From positions 57,918,513 through 57,982,512 of the forward strand of contig CM067539.1 in NCBI GenBank assembly GCA_034509755.1: a stretch of DNA of 64,000 nt. The letters run 5' to 3'. Within the stretch, counting starts at the first letter, position 1; every line of letters starts with the position of its first letter. The position numbers and the translations under genes are program-made. The notes below the pieces were generated by a model that was not told where the DNA came from, made no database searches, and saw only the letters and a program-made list of their open reading frames with translations. This document shows, one piece after another, positions 32,836 to 44,039 of the stretch. This DNA comes from Anisodus tanguticus (taxonomy: Eukaryota; Streptophyta; Magnoliopsida; Solanales; Solanaceae).

Positions 32836-34143
32836 ATCATGATCTTAAGGAGATTTATTGGTGGAACTACACACAGAGGAATGTGACAGATTTTGTAGCT
32901 AAGTGTCTGAATTGTCAGCAGGTGAAAGGTGAACACCAGAAGCCTAGTGGGTTGGTTCATACCATTGCCTGTTTGAAAATGAGAGATGATCAATATGGAC
33001 TTCATAACAGGTCTACCTCGCTCACCCCGGAGGCATGATTTAATTTGGGTGATTGTGGACCGACTGACTAAATCAGCCCACTTTTTTCCAGTCAAGACCA
33101 CAGATTCAGTAGAAGACTATACTAAGTTGTATATCTGAGAAACTATCAGGCTTCATGGACCCCAATGTCCATTATTTCAAACCGTGGTGCTCAGCGCACG
33201 ATATATTTTAGAGGTCATTTCAGAAAGGACTAGGTACCAAGGTAAATCTCAGCACAACTTTTCATCCTTAGATAGATGGCTAGGCAAAACATACTAGTTA
33301 GACTCTTGAGGATATGTTGAGGGCATGAGTTCTCAATTTTAAAGGTAATTGTAATGATAACTTGCCTCTCATTGAATTTACTTATAATAACATTTACCAT
33401 GCTAGTATTCATATGACACCGTTCAAAGCTCTGTATGGATCAATGTGTAGATCGCCAAGTTGGAGAAACAGAATTGTTAGGACCAGACTTGGTCTATCAG
33501 GCTTGGAGAAAGTAAAGTTGATTCAAGAACATTTGGAAACAGCTCAGGGTCGCCAAAAATCTTATTTTGATGTGAGGCATAGAGACTTAGAGTTTCAAGT
33601 TGATGATTGGGTATTTTTGAAAGTATCACCTATGAAAGGTTGAAGGGGAGCCTTGGAGTAACTAGTAAAATTGTTGTCATGTGACCAGGAGGTCATGGGT
33701 TCAAGCCGTGGAAACAACCTCTGGCAAAAACGCAAGATAATGCTGCGTAAAATAGACACTTGTGATCTGGCCCTTCCCCGAACCCCGCGCATAGCGGGAG
33801 CTTAGTGCACCAGGCTACCATTTTTTATCACATATGAAAGGTGTCATGAGGTTTGAGAAGAAAGAGAAGCTCAGTCCCAGATATATCGGACCTTACAAGA
33901 TTTTAAGAAGAGTTAGCCAAGTGGCGTATGAACTTGAAATGCCACGAGACTTGATTGTTGTTCATCTAGTGTTTAATATGTCCATGTTGAGAAAGTGCGT
34001 GGGAGACCCGTCGTCGGTTGTTCCTACCGATTCTATTTCAGTTAAGGATGATTTGACCTATGAGGAGATTTTTGTGGCTATTTTGGATCGTCAGATTTAA
34101 AAACTAAGAACTAAGGAAGATGCCTCAGTGAAAGTGTTGTGGA
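32836..34143 (+). pseudogene. Ty3/Gypsy integrase fragment (del/chromovirus-like), split by a SINE
   Basis: Plus-strand remnant of a Gypsy polyprotein. It starts at the integrase zinc region (FVAKCLNCQQVKGEHQKP) and runs through the DRLTKSAHFFPVKT region and LPLIEFTYNNIYHASIHMTP to LEFQVDDWVFLKVSPMKG at 33643. A SINE interrupts it, and the protein resumes at 33834 with MKGVMRFEKKEKLSPRYIGP, continuing through VHLVFNMSMLRKC to VAILDRQI. Frameshifts and stops occur before 33360. No LTR of this copy is visible. It overlaps in content with the Gypsy pol at 41766-45279, so it comes from a different copy. Confidence 0.85.
33641..33832 (+). mobile_element. tRNA-derived SINE inserted in a Gypsy integrase
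   Basis: 192 bp copy of the SINE at 15706-15900, with CATGTGACCAGGAGGTCATG, B box GGGTTCAAGCC and GCATAGCGGGAGCTTAGTGC, ending in a T run. The exact 10 bp target duplication TATGAAAGGT lies on both sides (33631-33640, 33833-33842). Joining across it restores the Gypsy frame. Confidence 0.93.
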
Positions 34144-34477
34144 GAAGCATCCCCAAGCATATTCAATCCTAACATACTCTTGTCACTTAGTGGATTCCAA
34201 ATCAATATAAAGAAAGGCATAGCACAACTCTAGACTGTTAATAACATAGGCAAATGGCTCATGCTTTCATAACATGGATCATATTAACTCAGAATGATAT
34301 ATCAAGAGGCAGTTACTAGGAAAGAGCTCAGATAACCACAACTACGGGTAGAATAAATCATATATGATGTCAAGTCAACACTTCAGGGGTGAGGGGAACA
34401 CAGAAACAGTTTGATGCCACATACATGGTGGGTTCATGGCTTTTAGCTATCAGTACATTTAAAACAACATGATTAAG

Positions 34478-34709
34478 TGTTAGACAATGTATATTCCCTA
34501 TATTCCCGTGACCGTGTGGAGTAGTGTAGTTAATGTAGAATCTTTGTATTATTTAGCATTGTACACTTACCATAATTATAGAAGTCTTGTACTACTAGAA
34601 TAGGGTTTTAAGAGTAGAATAGGAAAATGATTTTCCTATTATGGAAATATGTAAATTGTATATATAGTCTTTCAATTAATGAAAATAATCGAGGGGATTA
34701 TTTATTTCA
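34478..34709 (+). repeat. 5' LTR of Copia-2
   Basis: 232 bp; TGTTAGACAATG to TTATTTCA, with a TATA-like TGTATATATAGT near its 3' part. Partner at 39179-39410. Related solo or rearranged LTRs lie at 16293-16597 and 17432-17652. Confidence 0.93.
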
Positions 34710-34723
34710 TGGTATCAAGAGAC
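34710..34723 (+). promoter_or_regulatory. Primer-binding site of Copia-2
   Basis: TGGTATCAAGAGAC directly after the LTR. It follows the plant initiator-Met tRNA complement TGGTATCAGAGC with an extra A, as in the related element at 62548-62561. Confidence 0.85.
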
Positions 34724-34889
34724 TAGGTCTAACTTGCTTCCGCCTTTGTTCTCAAAATATTGCTCTCGATTTTTTTGTGCCTTTTCTCGGCCACAACCGC
34801 CTCGATTTCCGTCCCCCTTCAACGGAATTCGTGTATTTTTTACCTCCACTCTTCCCAAATTTTCCCTCCTCTACCTTTGTTCTTTTGTT

Positions 34890-35780
34890 ATGTCTAAGAA
34901 TACTTTTCATCCTGCCCTCATGGTTTCTAACATCAAGAACAACATCTCAATTGTTCTTGAGATGGAAAACGTCCAATATGCGACGTGGGCTTATTTAAAA
35001 TTCACGCTATCTCCCATCAAGTCATCCATCACATAATTCCTCCCGCTGCACCTATTCTCGCGGAGGATCCTCAGTTATGGATTACTCTTGATGCTACCGT
35101 TCTCTAGTGGATTTATTCCACTATTTCGGTTGATCTCTTACAGACGATCATTAAGCCGGATACTACGGCTATAGCTACCTGGAATAGATTGCGTGACATA
35201 TTCCAAGATAACCAACATTCACGTGTTGTCACACTCGAGCAGGAATTCTCTCAAGTTCGCATGGAAGAATTTTCAAACGTGTCTGCATATTGCAAGAAAC
35301 TCAAGGAGTTGGCTGACCAACTCCGTAACGTTGGCGCACCTGTGACAAATAATCGTCTAGTTCTACAATTGGTTGTCGGCCTTTCTGAGGCCTATAATGG
35401 CGTTGGGACTCTCCTTCGTCAAAGTAATCCACTTCCCATTTTTTACCAAGCCCGCTTCATGCTTACTTTGGAAGAAGCCGGTTTGGCTAAAAAGGCAGCT
35501 ACCGATGCAAGCCCTATCGTCCTGATGACGTCCTCCATAAATTCTTCGAGTTTTGTTGTTAATTCGGATCAAAACCGTGCTCATGGTCACGACAAAAATA
35601 ATCGTAAGAATAATGGCAAAAACTGCGGGGGGCAAACGCGGCGGTTCCGGTGGACAACATTCCGTTAGTGGGCCTCATCTAGTCAACAGTGGGCCACCTC
35701 CCTACTGGTCCCAGCTATGGGGCTGGGGCAGTGGGCCGTGGCCCAACAACCCTTATTTTCCAGGTTCTCCCAACGGGTAG
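34890..35780 (+). pseudogene. Copia-2 Gag
   Basis: Start at 34890 (MSKNTFHPALMVSNIKN, EMENVQYATWAYL), then a frameshift near 35030. The main body at 35189-35668 reads MRDIFQDNQHSRVVTLEQEF, SNVSAYCKKLKELADQLRNV, LVVGLSEAYNGVGTLLRQSN and a Gly/Asn/Lys-rich tail. No CCHC knuckle is seen. A stop codon (WIYST preceded by TAG at 35107) also breaks it. Confidence 0.85.
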
Positions 35781-35879
35781 TGGGCTGGACAACCCCAATT
35801 CAGCCTCAACAGTCAAGCCTCTTCGTCTCGCTTCAGCACTGGGCCGGGGCAGCAGGGTGGACTGCTTGGGCCTCGGCCC

Positions 35880-36330
35880 ATACAAGCATTCTCGGCAGTG
35901 GCCCCCACACCTACTCACACCGATATTGAGGCCACAATGCACACACTTGGGTTAATGCAATCAGATCCGAATTGGTACATGGACACCGGCGCGACTACAC
36001 ACATGGCAGCCGATCAAGGTACTCTCTCGTCTTATTCCAATTTGAACAACCCTCGTGGTATAATTGTTGGTAATGGTAACTCTATTCCAATTCAGGATTA
36101 TGGTCATAAAACTTTGTCTCCCCCAATCCACCCCTTATCTTGAAAAATACCTTACATGCCCCCAAATTGATTAAAAACTTAGTTTCTGTCCGTAAATTCA
36201 CCACTGACAATTTCATTTCTGTTGAATTTGATCCGTTTGGTTTCTCTGTGAATGATTTCAAGACGGGGTGTCCTCTCATGAGGTGTGATAGTAGATGAGA
36301 TCTTTATCCTATCACACCCGGTTCCGGTTA
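35880..36330 (+). pseudogene. Copia-2 aspartic protease
   Basis: WYMDTGATTHMAADQG with the active-site DTGA starting at 35982, followed by GIIVGNGNSIPIQDYGH. A frameshift near 36120 separates the C-terminal part (NTLHAPKLIKNLVSVRKF), which is readable in another frame. Confidence 0.8.
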
Positions 36331-36343
36331 ATCGAGTCAAGCC

Positions 36344-37560
36344 TTGCCATCAGCGTTTGCAGCCCTTGCTCCTTCATTGTGGCATGCTCGTCTTGGTCAT
36401 TTATGGTCTTCTATTTTGTTGTCCTTAGATAAAAATAATTTTATTTCATGTAAGGGTACGCGTAGTACTCCAAATTGTCAGTCTTGCTCTTTAGGAAAAA
36501 TTGTTAGGTTGCCATTTGTAGACTCAAATTCGCATACTTTAATGTCATTTGATATTATTCACAGCGACTTATGGACGTCTCCTGTTCTTAGTTCATTGGG
36601 TCATCGGTATTATGTTCTCTTTTTGGATGATTATTCTAAATTTTAATGAACTTTTCTGATAGCACAGAAGTCTCAAGTTTTCTCCATCTTCCTAAAATTT
36701 AGAGCATTCATTAGAACCCAATTCGAACGGGAAATAAAAAATATTCAATGTGATAATGACAAAGAATATGACAATGGGGTGTTTCGGGAATTTTGTGCTA
36801 ATAATGGGATCAATTTTTGTTTTTCGTGTCCTGATACGTCTTCACAAAATAGGAAAGCCGAACGCAAAATTCATACCATTAATAACATTGTCCATACTTT
36901 ATTGATTCATGCTTCCGTACCCCCGTCTTTTTGGCATCATGCTCTACAAATGGCTACACATATCCTAAACATACTTCCTTCCAAAGGTTTGACATATTCT
37001 TCCCCCCTACAAACTCTATTTAATAAGACCCCTTCATATTCACATCTTAGGGTCTTTGGGTGTTTGTGTTATCCGTTATTTCCGTCCACCACAATTAACA
37101 CACTTCAGGCCCGGTCGCTCCGTGTGTATTTTTGGATTTTCTGTCTAATCATTGTGGTTACAAATGCTTTGATTTATCCTCTAATAAAATCATCATTAGT
37201 CGCCATGTCATTTTTTATGAATCCCAATTTTCGTTTGCTAAGGAGAGTAATCTCGTGCCTAGTTCGAATAATTATTTGGATGATGGTATATCCCCGAAAC
37301 TTATTCACTATTTTTCAGACGTGTCTCGCACCCCAACTCCACCAGCGGGCCCACTGCCCGCTGGTCCTCCCCAAACAGCGTCTTCTTCCAGTTCTGGCCC
37401 AGTTTCGGGGACTGTTTCTGGTCCAGTGTTGGCCTAGTTCCAGTGCCCAGCTCCGGCTTCAGTTCTCAATTTGGGCCAGCAGGCCCACTGCGTGCTGGCC
37501 AGTCCATCCCGAGTCCCAAAAATTCCCTAAATCCACCCGCTTCTGCCCCGAGTCATAGAC
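36344..37560 (+). pseudogene. Copia-2 GAG-pre-integrase and integrase
   Basis: Zinc-binding block LWHARLGHLWSS and NCQSCSLGKIVRLPF, then FDIIHSDLWTSPVLSSLGHR with the first catalytic Asp. A stop at 36645 and a frameshift intervene, then IQCDNDKEYDNGVF (second Asp) and SSQNRKAERKIHTINN (catalytic Glu). The C-terminal part includes FWHHALQMATHILNILPSK and HLRVFGCLCYPLFPST, followed by a Pro/Ser-rich linker. Confidence 0.87.
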
Positions 37561-37679
37561 CAGTCACTCATAGTCAACGGGGGATATTTAAACCAAAAGT
37601 ACATTTTAATTTACATTCTAAAGTTCTTAAATCACCCTTACCCCGTAATCCTGTGTCTGCATTAAATGACCCGAATTAG

Positions 37680-39120
37680 AAAATTGTTATGATCGATGAA
37701 TATAATGCTCTTCTTGATAATAAGACGTGGGAGTTGGTGCCCCGTCTAGCTGGTATTAATATTATTAGGTCTATATGGATTTTTGCTCATAAAGAAAATT
37801 CAGATGGTTCATTTGCCTGACATAAGGCGCGACTTGTGGGTGATGGTAAGACTCAGCAGGTTGGTGTGGATTGTGGTGAGACATTTAGTTCGGTGGTCAA
37901 GGCGGCTACCATTCGCACCGTGCTTAGCTTGGCTCTTTCGAAAGCATGACCTATTCATCAGTTAGATGTAAAGAATGTTTTCCTCCATGGTGATCTCAAG
38001 GAAACAGTCTATATGCATCAGCCTTTGGGATTTAGGGATCCCAAACATCCTCATCATGTTTGTTTGTTGAAGTCCTTATATGGGCTTAAGCAGTCTCCAC
38101 GGTCCTGGTATACGCGATTTGCCGACTATATTTCGACTATTGGGTTCACTCACAGCAGGTCGGCTAATTCCTTGTTCATCTATCGTCGTGGTTCGTCCTT
38201 GACCTATATTCTGTTATATGTGAATGATATTATTCTGACTGCCTCTTCCGATGCCTTATGTCAGTCTATCATGATAATGCTCAGCTCTAAGTTTGCTATG
38301 AAAGACTTGGGGCCCTTGAGTTATTTTTTGGGGAGTGTTGTTACTCGTCATGCAGGTGGGTTATTCTTATCTCAACGGAAGTATGCAGCTGAAATCATTG
38401 AGAGGGCTGAGATGTCATCCTATAAGTCCACATCCACTCCCGTTGATACTAAGACTAAACTTAGTGCTGCAGCCAGCGCACCATACGAGGATCCGACCCG
38501 ATATCGCAGTCTTGCAGGGGCCCTTCGGTAACTTCAATTCACGAGACCTGATATTACGTATGATGTACAACATGTGTGTTTGTTTATGCATGATCCCAGA
38601 ATTGAGCACATTAATGCGCTCAAACGCATCATTCGGTATATTTAGGGGACACTTGACTATGGCTTGCATTTATATCCTTCTTCAACGTCAGCCCTTGTCT
38701 CGTATACAGATGCTGATTGGGGTGGCTGTCCAGACACCAGACGGTCTACGTCTGGATATTGTATGTTTCTTGGGAATAACTTGGTCTTATGGTCTGCCAA
38801 ACGTCAGTCAACCTTATCACACTCTAGTGCAGAGGTCGAGTATCAAGGGGTAGCCAATGTGGTGTCTGAATCATGTTGGTTACATAATATTCTTTTAGAG
38901 CTTCATTGTCCTATTCAGAAAGCTACCTTGGTTTATTATGATAATATTAGTGTCATCTATCTGTCTGGGAATCCGGTTCAATACCAGCGCACTAAACATA
39001 TCGAGATGGACATTCATTTTGTTCGCGAAAAGGTAGCCCGTGGGCAAGTACGCATCTGACATGTCCCTTCCAGGTATCAAATTGCAGACATCTTTACAAA
39101 GGGTCTTCCCTCGGTCCTTT
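37680..39120 (+). pseudogene. Copia-2 reverse transcriptase and RNase H, active site altered
   Basis: RT blocks are WELVPRLAGINIIRSIW, QLDVKNVFLHGDL, CLLKSLYGLKQSPRSWYTRF, MKDLGPLSYFLG and STPVDTKTKL. The catalytic motif at 38217-38228 reads YVND where this family has YVDD, so the first Asp is replaced by Asn. RNase H at 38664-39059 has SYTDADWGGCPDTRRSTSGY, SAEVEYQGVANVVSESCW and NPVQYQRTKHIEMDIHF. In-frame stops (near 37820, 37948, 38529) and one frameshift add to the damage. Confidence 0.88.
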
Positions 39121-39178
39121 TTGAAGATTTTACGGACAGTCTCAGTGTTCGAAGACCGCCCGCTATGATTGCGGGGTG

Positions 39179-39410
39179 TGTTAGACAATGTATATTCCCT
39201 ATATTCTCGTGACCGTGTGTAGTAGTGTAGTTAATGTAGGATCTTTGTATTACTTAGCATTGCGCACTTACCATAATTATAGAAGTCTTGTACTACTAGA
39301 ATAGGGTTTTAGGAGTAGAACAGGAAAATAATTTTCCTATTATGAAAATATGTAAATTGTATATATAGTCTTTCAATTAATGAAAATAATTGAGGGGATT
39401 ATTTCTTTCA
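39179..39410 (+). repeat. 3' LTR of Copia-2
   Basis: 232 bp, nearly identical to 34478-34709. Directly upstream is GATTGCGGGGTG, a short purine-rich tract. Followed by the duplicated TTAAG. Confidence 0.93.
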
Positions 39411-39415
39411 TTAAG

Positions 39416-41764
39416 TCACATGCAACATGTATAACACTAAGCATGATACCTAGAAGCTAGCATGTACACCAAACAAACAAAACATGGCATTAGCAACCTA
39501 TTCATGACTTCACAAATTTCAACTTGTCATAGGTGAGGCACACATTAGGGTAATACAGACCATACATTATCAACTAAACCACATACTGTCATTTAGACCA
39601 CTTCAATAACTTAAACAAGGCACGCAGTTGTTTCAAAGCCATTAGAGAATCATAATACAACATTTTCTGGTCAAATCATAATTAACTTAGATGGGATAGA
39701 CTAAATGGGCTGAACACTCAACATGTATATCATTTTAAGACCTAATCAGGGGCTAAATGACACAATATAAGTCATACACAACATATTCATACCTGATATG
39801 ACTCTTGAGATCCAACACTTACACTAAATACACACACTGACTTTAACAACTCTTCTTTTTAAACTAAAAATTAGTGTTGAATGGCCTAATAAAGGACACA
39901 GAGGCATGGATTGGTTAAATAAGGTCTTAAAAGGGTTAAAAAACCATCCTATACCATTACAACAACATATTGCAAACAAATTACTCAATTATACAAATTT
40001 CAGTCCATATTTTAAACATCCTTTCAACTAGACATGTTCAAGATTTGGTCAAAATAGGCTATGAATATAAATCACTCTAAAATCATTAGATCGAGTCATA
40101 CTTAGTTAGGTGAATTTTAAACTAGCTATTAAACTAACTAGATGATTTATTTATGCATGGGAGCAAGTTCTACACTATTATATAAGGTATTTTTCTACCT
40201 AACACACAATATATACAACCATAAACAGTGAAATCAGCCAAGAACATACCGAACTAATTCATGAGTAGCTTATTTGCAAGTGTTGTAACTTCAGAGGGGT
40301 TTACACATGCTTAAACTACCTTAGACTGGCATAATAGGTATTTAACCTAACTAATCAGGTTAATAACATCCTAATGAACAAACAACAACCAAACTCCTCT
40401 TAACACCCCTAATAACTACTAAATATTGACTAGATATGATTAACAATCACTTCCAAACAAGCTTAAACAATGATTAATCTGGCTAAACATGTTCAATAAC
40501 TAAGCTAAACAACCATAAGCCATCACTAATCATACTAAACATGTTTAGCAACTAACATAAATAACCATAGTCTAACTATACATGATGAGTATTGATCTAA
40601 TAATCATAAACATCCAAAATATACTTGATTGTTAACATAATCATACTTAATCTAACTAAACATACTAACATTCTAACCAAGCAGGCTCAAAGAACAATTA
40701 AACATGCTTAAATAATACTTAAACACATAATGCAAATTATACTAAGCTAATTTAAATAGAAAAATTAAATAGGAATTGTGTTTACCTTTTGTAGTGGCAG
40801 CCGAGTCGAAGTTGTGGCTTGAATATTTCCTTCTCCACTCGATCCACACTTGCACACACACACGAATGAAGTCTTTTAGAACTGAGAAGACGTAATTTGA
40901 CACTTAGGGTTCTACCAAAGGGCTTGGAACCCAAATCAAATCAAATTAGATCAAGGTATTTGGCAATTTAGGGTTTAAACATCAAGATCAAAGTTTAACT
41001 CCATAATTGCCCGAATTGGATAAGCAAAACTCGTGAAGCACAACGTACAGTAGCAGTATGCCATTATTGGCAAAATGTGAAGATGAAAGGCAAGGTGGCT
41101 AGGGTTCTAACCCTCGACTTTTTGAGAAATGACAAGGCAAATGAATGCCCTTGTCGTTTAAGGTGGTGAATAGGCTGGGTCTGGGCCACTTCTGCCTTGG
41201 GCTCGACCAAATTGTGATTAAAGGGGAGGCCCACTATATTTCTAAAATGATTTAAATCAATCGTGGCCACATTTTGCAAATATTCTCACGTTTTAAATAA
41301 GAAGATAGTCATATAAATTCGTAAATAACCTAATTGAATTAAAAGCTTCATTTTAAGTCCAAATTAGACACTAATTAGGTTTCAAGAATCTTAAATCATG
41401 CACAATCTTCTTAGTTTAAAAATATGCTTTAAAATTAAGACGTAATTCGATTATCCTATTCAATTAGACACTTTCCCAACCTCGACGGAATAGAACATTT
41501 TCTTAAATATTGAGAATTCTTTTAAAAATAATTACATTTATAATTGTCGGTTAGAATATCAAAATCATGATTAATTATGTAAAATTAGGGCATGATATAC
41601 AATATATATACCAAGTGATATTTTGTCAAATGAAATGACAAAATACTCTCCAAATAATTTTGTAAAATCACATTCGCTTTGTGAAAGGTATATTTCACTC
41701 AGTCTGTGACTCGAGAACCTTGAATAATTAAATAAAACTGAAGGATAAAAATTAGGTGTCAACA
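39416..41764. other. AT-rich non-coding repeat DNA
   Basis: No coding frame of note. Many near-repeats of AACTAAACATG and TAATCATAC occur between 40380 and 40700. Ends with the LTR-like AATTAGGTGTCAACA. See the entry at 32378-41764. Confidence 0.4.
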
Positions 41765-41765
41765 C

Positions 41766-43236
41766 ATATGTGCATTGATTACATGCAGTTAAACTCGGTC
41801 ACCGTCAGAAACAAGTATCTGATTCCTCATATTGATGACATGTTCGACTAGCTTCAAGGTGTTTCAGTATTTTTGAAGATTGACTTAAGGTCTGAGTATC
41901 ACCAATTGAAGATTTAGGACGAGGATGTGCCCAAGATGGATTTTCAAACTCGATATGGACATTATGAGTTTTTAGTGATGTCATTTAGGCTTACCAACGC
42001 CCCTGCAGTGTCCATAGACTTGATGGATGGGATATTTAAGTCGTATCTGGATTCTTTTATGATTATGTTCATTGATGATATCTTGATCTATTTGAAAAAT
42101 TGGGAGGACCATGAGCAACATCTAAGAATCGTTCTTGGGTTATTGAATGAGAAAAGGTTAAATGCCAAGTTCTCGAAGTGTGAGTTGTGGTTGAGCTTTG
42201 TGGCATTTCTAGGACACGTGGTGTCCAAGGAGGGTATTATGGTTGAAACGAAGGAGATAGAGGCAGTCAAGGACTGGCCTAGACCGACTACATTGATAGA
42301 GATTTGGAGTTTTGTGGGTCTTGCTAGCTACATTCGTCGGTTCGTCAAGAGATTCTCTTCTATTGCTTTTCATCTGACGTGTCTGACTCAGAAGGAGATT
42401 CTTTTCCAGTGGTCCGATGATTGCGAGGACATATTTCAAAAGCTCAAGTCTCTTTTGACCACAACCTCGATTTTGTCCCTTTCGGTGGAGGGGAATGACT
42501 TTACCATATATTGTGATGCTTCGAGGATCGGGTTAGATTATGTGTTGATGTAGGAGGGTAAGGTTATTTCTTATACATCGAGGCAATTAAAGGTGTACGA
42601 GAGGAATTACCTTATTCATGATTTAGAGTTGGTTGGCATTGTGTTTTTTTTTGAAAATTTAAAGGCATTATCTTTATGGTGTCCATTACGAGGTGTATAC
42701 TGATCAACACAGTCTTCAGCACGTATTTAATTAGAGGGACTTGAATTTGATGCAACATCGATGTATGAAGTTGTTGAAGGATTATGACATGACTATTTGT
42801 ATCATCTAGGCAAGGCCAATGTGACGGCGGATGCCTTGAGTCGAAAGGCAGTCAGCGTGGGGAGTTTAGCTGGCTTGATCATTTCTGAGCGTCCTTTGGT
42901 ATTGGAGGTCCTATCTCTGGCCAATCATTTTGTGAGACTTAAAATTTCAAATTCATGTAGGATTCTGTCATATGTGGAGGTCAGGTCGTCTATTTTGGAT
43001 AAGATTCGGGCTCACCAGTATGATGATGTGAAGTTGTGCAAAAATAGAGATAATGTGATGAATGGTGAGGCCAATGAGGCCATGATTGATGGTGAAGGGG
43101 TTTTGAGGATCAAATGTAGAGTATGTGTTCCTAGAATTGGTGATCCAACTAGACTAATTATGGAGAAGGCTCATAGATCTAGATATATGATTCATACATG
43201 TGCTACTAAGATGTACTGTGACTTGAGATAGCATTA
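41766..43236 (+). pseudogene. Ty3/Gypsy reverse transcriptase and RNase H (del/chromovirus-like)
   Basis: RT starts within MCIDYMQLNSVTVRNKYLIP, then FLKIDLRSEYHQLKI, MDFQTRYGHYEFLVMSFRLT and the catalytic FIDD at 42068-42079, followed by LNAKFSKCELWL and FLGHVVSKEGI. RNase H begins FTIYCDASRIGLDYVLM with a stop after it, and continues through YEVYTDHQSLQHVF-like sequence and NVTADALSRKAV at 42797-42860. A 208-residue frame spans 41927-42553. Gag and protease are absent upstream, where LTR-like DNA of another repeat adjoins at 41764. Confidence 0.88.
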
Positions 43237-43244
43237 CTGATGGG

Positions 43245-44031
43245 TAGGGATGGCAATGGATCGGATCTGGACCGGATCCTACTAGATCCAGATCCAGATC
43301 CAGTTTTCATACCTGAATACAGATTCAGATCCAGATCCGTCGGGTCCATAAAAATCAGATCCAAATCCGAATCCATCAGATCCACCGAGTCCACGGATCG
43401 GATCTAGATCCACATGTAAAAAAATTTGTCTTGCTAAGATTTTTTTTAAACTGACAAACGATTTGTTACTTAGCTAACAGTTTACTGTGTTTCAATTTTG
43501 AAATGTTCATATGAGATATTTTGTTCGTTGTCTCATTTTGATTGTGAGCTATTAATTGAAAATGTTGGATAATGACAATAGTTGTGGAAACTGCCGACTA
43601 GTATTTCCACAATACAGAACTTGCATGTGCTTGGAATATTCACAAATAAAGTGAATATAATTTTAACTACTTGTTTATGGAGATGTTAGTCATTCACTAA
43701 TATAACATTAATTTTATTATCGAAATTACCTATTTATTTTTGGGTATAAATTAAACTTGTTTTGATAATTAAACTTGTAAGGATGTGCTTAGCAATTTTA
43801 AGAAAATACTTATAAAATTACATTCTAGGTTATGAATATATTTAATAAAAAATGGATCCACGGGTCGGATCTGGACCGGATACGGATCTCAAATACAAGA
43901 TCCAGATCCAGATCCGATCCATCAGAAATAGATCCGGGTCCGATCCGGATCCGTCGGGTCCAAATTTTAAAGATCCATATCCTATAAAATGGATCTGGAT
44001 CTACCGGGTCCAAGATTCATTGCCATCTCTA
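43245..44031. mobile_element. hAT-type MITE with GGATCC-rich ends
   Basis: 787 bp element with inverted ends TAGGGATGGCAATGGATC and GATTCATTGCCATCTCTA and the exact 8 bp target duplication CTGATGGG (43237-43244, 44032-44039). The subterminal zones are packed with AGATCC and GGATCT/GGATCC motifs. The middle is AT-rich and non-coding. It interrupts the Gypsy polyprotein between RNase H and integrase. It has no transposase, so it depends on one supplied in trans. Confidence 0.93.
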
Positions 44032-44039
44032 CTGATGGG

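Larger units (their letters stand above)
34478..39410 (+). mobile_element. Full-length Ale/Retrofit-like Copia retrotransposon (element Copia-2)
   Basis: 4.9 kb plus-strand element with short 232 bp LTRs (34478-34709 and 39179-39410) and the exact 5 bp duplication TTAAG at 34473-34477 and 39411-39415. LTRs start TGTTAGACAATG and end in TTTCA. The primer site TGGTATCAAGAGAC follows the 5' LTR directly. Internal order is Gag, protease, GAG-pre-integrase, integrase, RT, RNase H. The two LTRs differ at only a few bases, so insertion is fairly recent, yet the coding region has stops and frameshifts. Confidence 0.95.
32378..41764. mobile_element. Possible long Gypsy-type LTR or non-coding element hosting further insertions
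   Basis: AT-rich non-coding DNA in pieces at about 32378-32835, 34144-34472 and 39416-41764 around inserted elements. The left part has AGAGTCGTCACCTAC and GGAAGGTGTTAGGCACCCC, and the right end reads AATTAGGTGTCAACA. Both are phrases I associate with one class of long Solanaceae Gypsy LTR. If so, a start at TGTTATGG (32378) and end at 41764 are plausible, but the flanks (CTTGT and CATAT) do not match, so the ends are uncertain. About 2.3 kb at 39416-41764 holds no gene. Confidence 0.35.

Noticed and set aside
32378..41764. A single intact LTR element with these ends
   Set aside because: The end phrases fit, but flanking 5-mers CTTGT and CATAT do not match and the interior is mostly other insertions, so the claim is kept only as low confidence.
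43206..43394. Asp/Ser-rich frame in the GGATCC-rich MITE (also 43825-44064)
   Set aside because: Translation of repeated AGATCC motifs; no start context or domain.
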